Of a stretch of 64,000 nt of DNA, positions 62,630 through 64,000 are shown in pieces. Location: positions 218,715-282,714 of the forward strand of contig NZ_LN623542.1 in the NCBI RefSeq assembly GCF_000826065.2, in the 5' to 3' direction. Within the stretch, counting starts at the first letter, position 1. Each line of letters opens with the position of its first letter. The notes beneath the pieces are model-generated. The model did not search any database and was not told the DNA's origin. It saw only the letters and a program-made list of their open reading frames with translations. This DNA comes from Tessaracoccus massiliensis (GTDB lineage Bacteria; Actinomycetota; Actinomycetes; Propionibacteriales; Propionibacteriaceae). The position numbers were made by a program, and so were the translations under genes.

Positions 62630-63538
62630 TCACCCCGCAACAACTGGGCCGTCTCGGGGTGGCCGAAAGTACTCCGCCCATGCAGACGGCGGCATGCCGA
62701 TATTGGCATCTAGCAGTTCCCCGTCCGCCCCGTGGTCCAGCAGCAGCCGGACGATTGACGGCTCCCCCGCTGCGGCTGCGTAGTGCAGCGCGCTCGGGTT
62801 GCCGCCGTCGACGGCGCCGTGCTCGACCAGCGCCCGCACCACGTCCCAATGGCGTCGGCCCGACTCCTCCCCAGCAGCAACGGCGGCACCTCGACACCCT
62901 CGTCCATCAGCCTCGCCACCTCGGCCGCGTCATCACGGCGCGCGGCTCCAACCACCGGATCCTCCTGGTCACGCTGGGCGCGATACAGGCCGCGGAGCGG
63001 CGACACCTCCGCGCCGTGGGCCATCACCTCGCGGTTGATGTGCAGCACCAACGCGCCCCAGGACTGGTCAGCATGGTGATCGCCCCGCGGGCCGAGCGGG
63101 CGGAGCAACGCTTCGTCGTCGAGTGTTCGGATGCCGTCGCACCACATCGTGTAGGTCTTGTCGAGGAACGCCAGGGCTTCATCGGCCGTCGCGGGCAGGG
63201 GTTCGGGCCACCAGCGTGCGTCGTACATGGCGAAGTCCTCGGTGGGCAGCGCGCCCTCGGGCAGCGACGGGTCGCCGAAGAACGCTCTTGCCCGGGTGCC
63301 GAGGACGTCGCGCCCGATGTGCACGATGCGCCACGCGATCGTCGTGACCGGGGGTACGGGAGGGTCAACCGCAAAGATCTCGTGCCTCAGCTCGCCCCGG
63401 TCGTCACGGCGAAGCGACCAGCAGCCCGGGACCGGCTCCCACTAGTACTCGTCGTCGGTCACTCCCTCGAGCCGGGGCCCACAGGTGCACGTTCCAGAAG
63501 AACTCCAACTGATCCAGCATCATCTCGCGCCACGTCAT
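62630..63538 (-). pseudogene. DinB-like protein with ankyrin repeats, multiply broken
   Basis: From the ATG at 63538 the frame starts MTWREMMLDQLEFFWNVHLW, a DinB-superfamily beginning. An extra G near 63478 shifts it, and a TAG follows in the restored frame (EY-stop-WEPVPG, near 63445). The middle part is open: TIAWRIVHIGRDVLGTRARA, then GALVLHINREVMAHGAEVSP and RRDDAAEVARLMDEGVEVPP, where ankyrin-type repeats begin. A further shift near 62850 leads to ALVEHGAVDGGNPSALHYAA and SIVRLLLDHGADG, ending at 62630. The gene has at least three lesions and is inactive. Confidence 0.82.
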
Positions 63539-64000
63539 GTACCGACGCTAGACCTTGCGCCGTGCCCGCGCGGCCGATCCGCAGGACCGGAGGGCCAAGG
63601 GGAGCAACCCGCGAACCCTCTAGCAGGGCGCTCGATGGGACCTCTGAGCGGAGAACCACGCTGCACGGGGCGTCGGCTCACGGACGCAGGCGGTCTTCGT
63701 CGCTCCAAGACGGCATTCTGTGACTGCACTCTGGCATCGACCGCACTCCCGGGGATCTGGCCGCCAAGCTCGATCGCCTGTTGCGAGTGCGGCGTGGGCG
63801 GCCGCGCCGGTCCTCACGACGGCGGTTCCCCGGCCGACCCCCCAGCTCCGTCTCGTCCCCGACGACGGAACTGCCACCGGGCTCGACGCCACCGCGAGTC
63901 CCGACCGACGCCCTGCTGAGTAGAGCGCCCGAAGCGAGCGAGCGTCGACCCGCACCCTGTGCTGCCCGGAGGGTAAGACGAGCCCCACCAGGCCAAGCAG
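63539..64000. other. Terminal stretch without a supported gene
   Basis: I see nothing I can support in these ~460 bases. Open frames exist on both strands (for example 63720-63923 rightward and 63620-63988 leftward). Their translations are Arg/Pro/Ser-rich, as expected for high-GC non-coding sequence, and no ribosome-binding site stands out. Confidence 0.5.

Overview
The window is GC-rich, densely coded DNA from a high-GC Gram-positive (actinobacterial) chromosome. Supporting signs are an actinobacterial-style translational T-box in front of ileS, a TadA-associated acidic protein beside tadA, a MenB of the TDADVGSFD type, many GTG/TTG starts and GC-rich third codon positions. Gene content is compatible with a Propionibacteriaceae-like organism, but that is an inference and the genus cannot be fixed from the sequence alone.

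Region 1 (1-37.3 kb) is ordinary core genome. It opens with a minus-strand operon (FHA protein, a 2095-residue membrane-anchored Ig/cadherin-like and FN3 protein, MoxR ATPase, DUF58 protein, transglutaminase-type membrane protein). After it come a MalY-like aminotransferase, an internally duplicated unknown protein, a 50-bp perfect inverted repeat, T-box plus ileS, a glycine-betaine ABC transporter, a Gfo/Idh oxidoreductase, a YceH-methyltransferase fusion, lysC, a sugar-type binding lipoprotein, a HerA-like ATPase, tRNA-Ser(CGA), an MFS protein, tadA and its partner, upp, a YwiC-like membrane protein, a GH13 branching-type enzyme, NADAR, menB and a GDPD.

Region 2 (37.4-46.1 kb) is accessory and eroded. 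Broken genes (RibD-like, SDR, CPBP, serine hydrolase, UvrD-like) alternate with three apparently intact toxin-antitoxin pairs (mazEF, higBA, vapBC), each with a palindrome at its promoter. Two ~104-bp direct repeats (39329-39431 and 44375-44479) bracket part of it. A 2794-bp IS481-family element (40944-43737) with clear 26-bp terminal inverted repeats and a CTAG target duplication sits inside the serine hydrolase. It carries two passenger genes: a DUF2268-type HExxH protease and a MerR/TipAS-like regulator, with a MerR-type operator/promoter just inside the left end.

Region 3 (46.1-63.5 kb) is a defence-type island. Four genes on the minus strand are chained by stop/start overlaps: a PLD-nuclease/SF2 helicase, a type-ISP-like adenine methyltransferase, a Swt1-HEPN/DUF3320-like protein (frameshifted here) and a 527-residue unknown. 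Upstream lies the N-terminal third of a second SNF2 helicase resembling DISARM DrmD. Further along are a UDG-like unknown, a truncated hydrolase, an AlbA_2/Schlafen-type regulator flanked by related palindromes, a coiled-coil protein, an HNH endonuclease and a multiply broken DinB-ankyrin gene. The likeliest unusual systems are the cargo-carrying IS481 element and the coupled PLD-helicase/methylase/HEPN/unknown operon.
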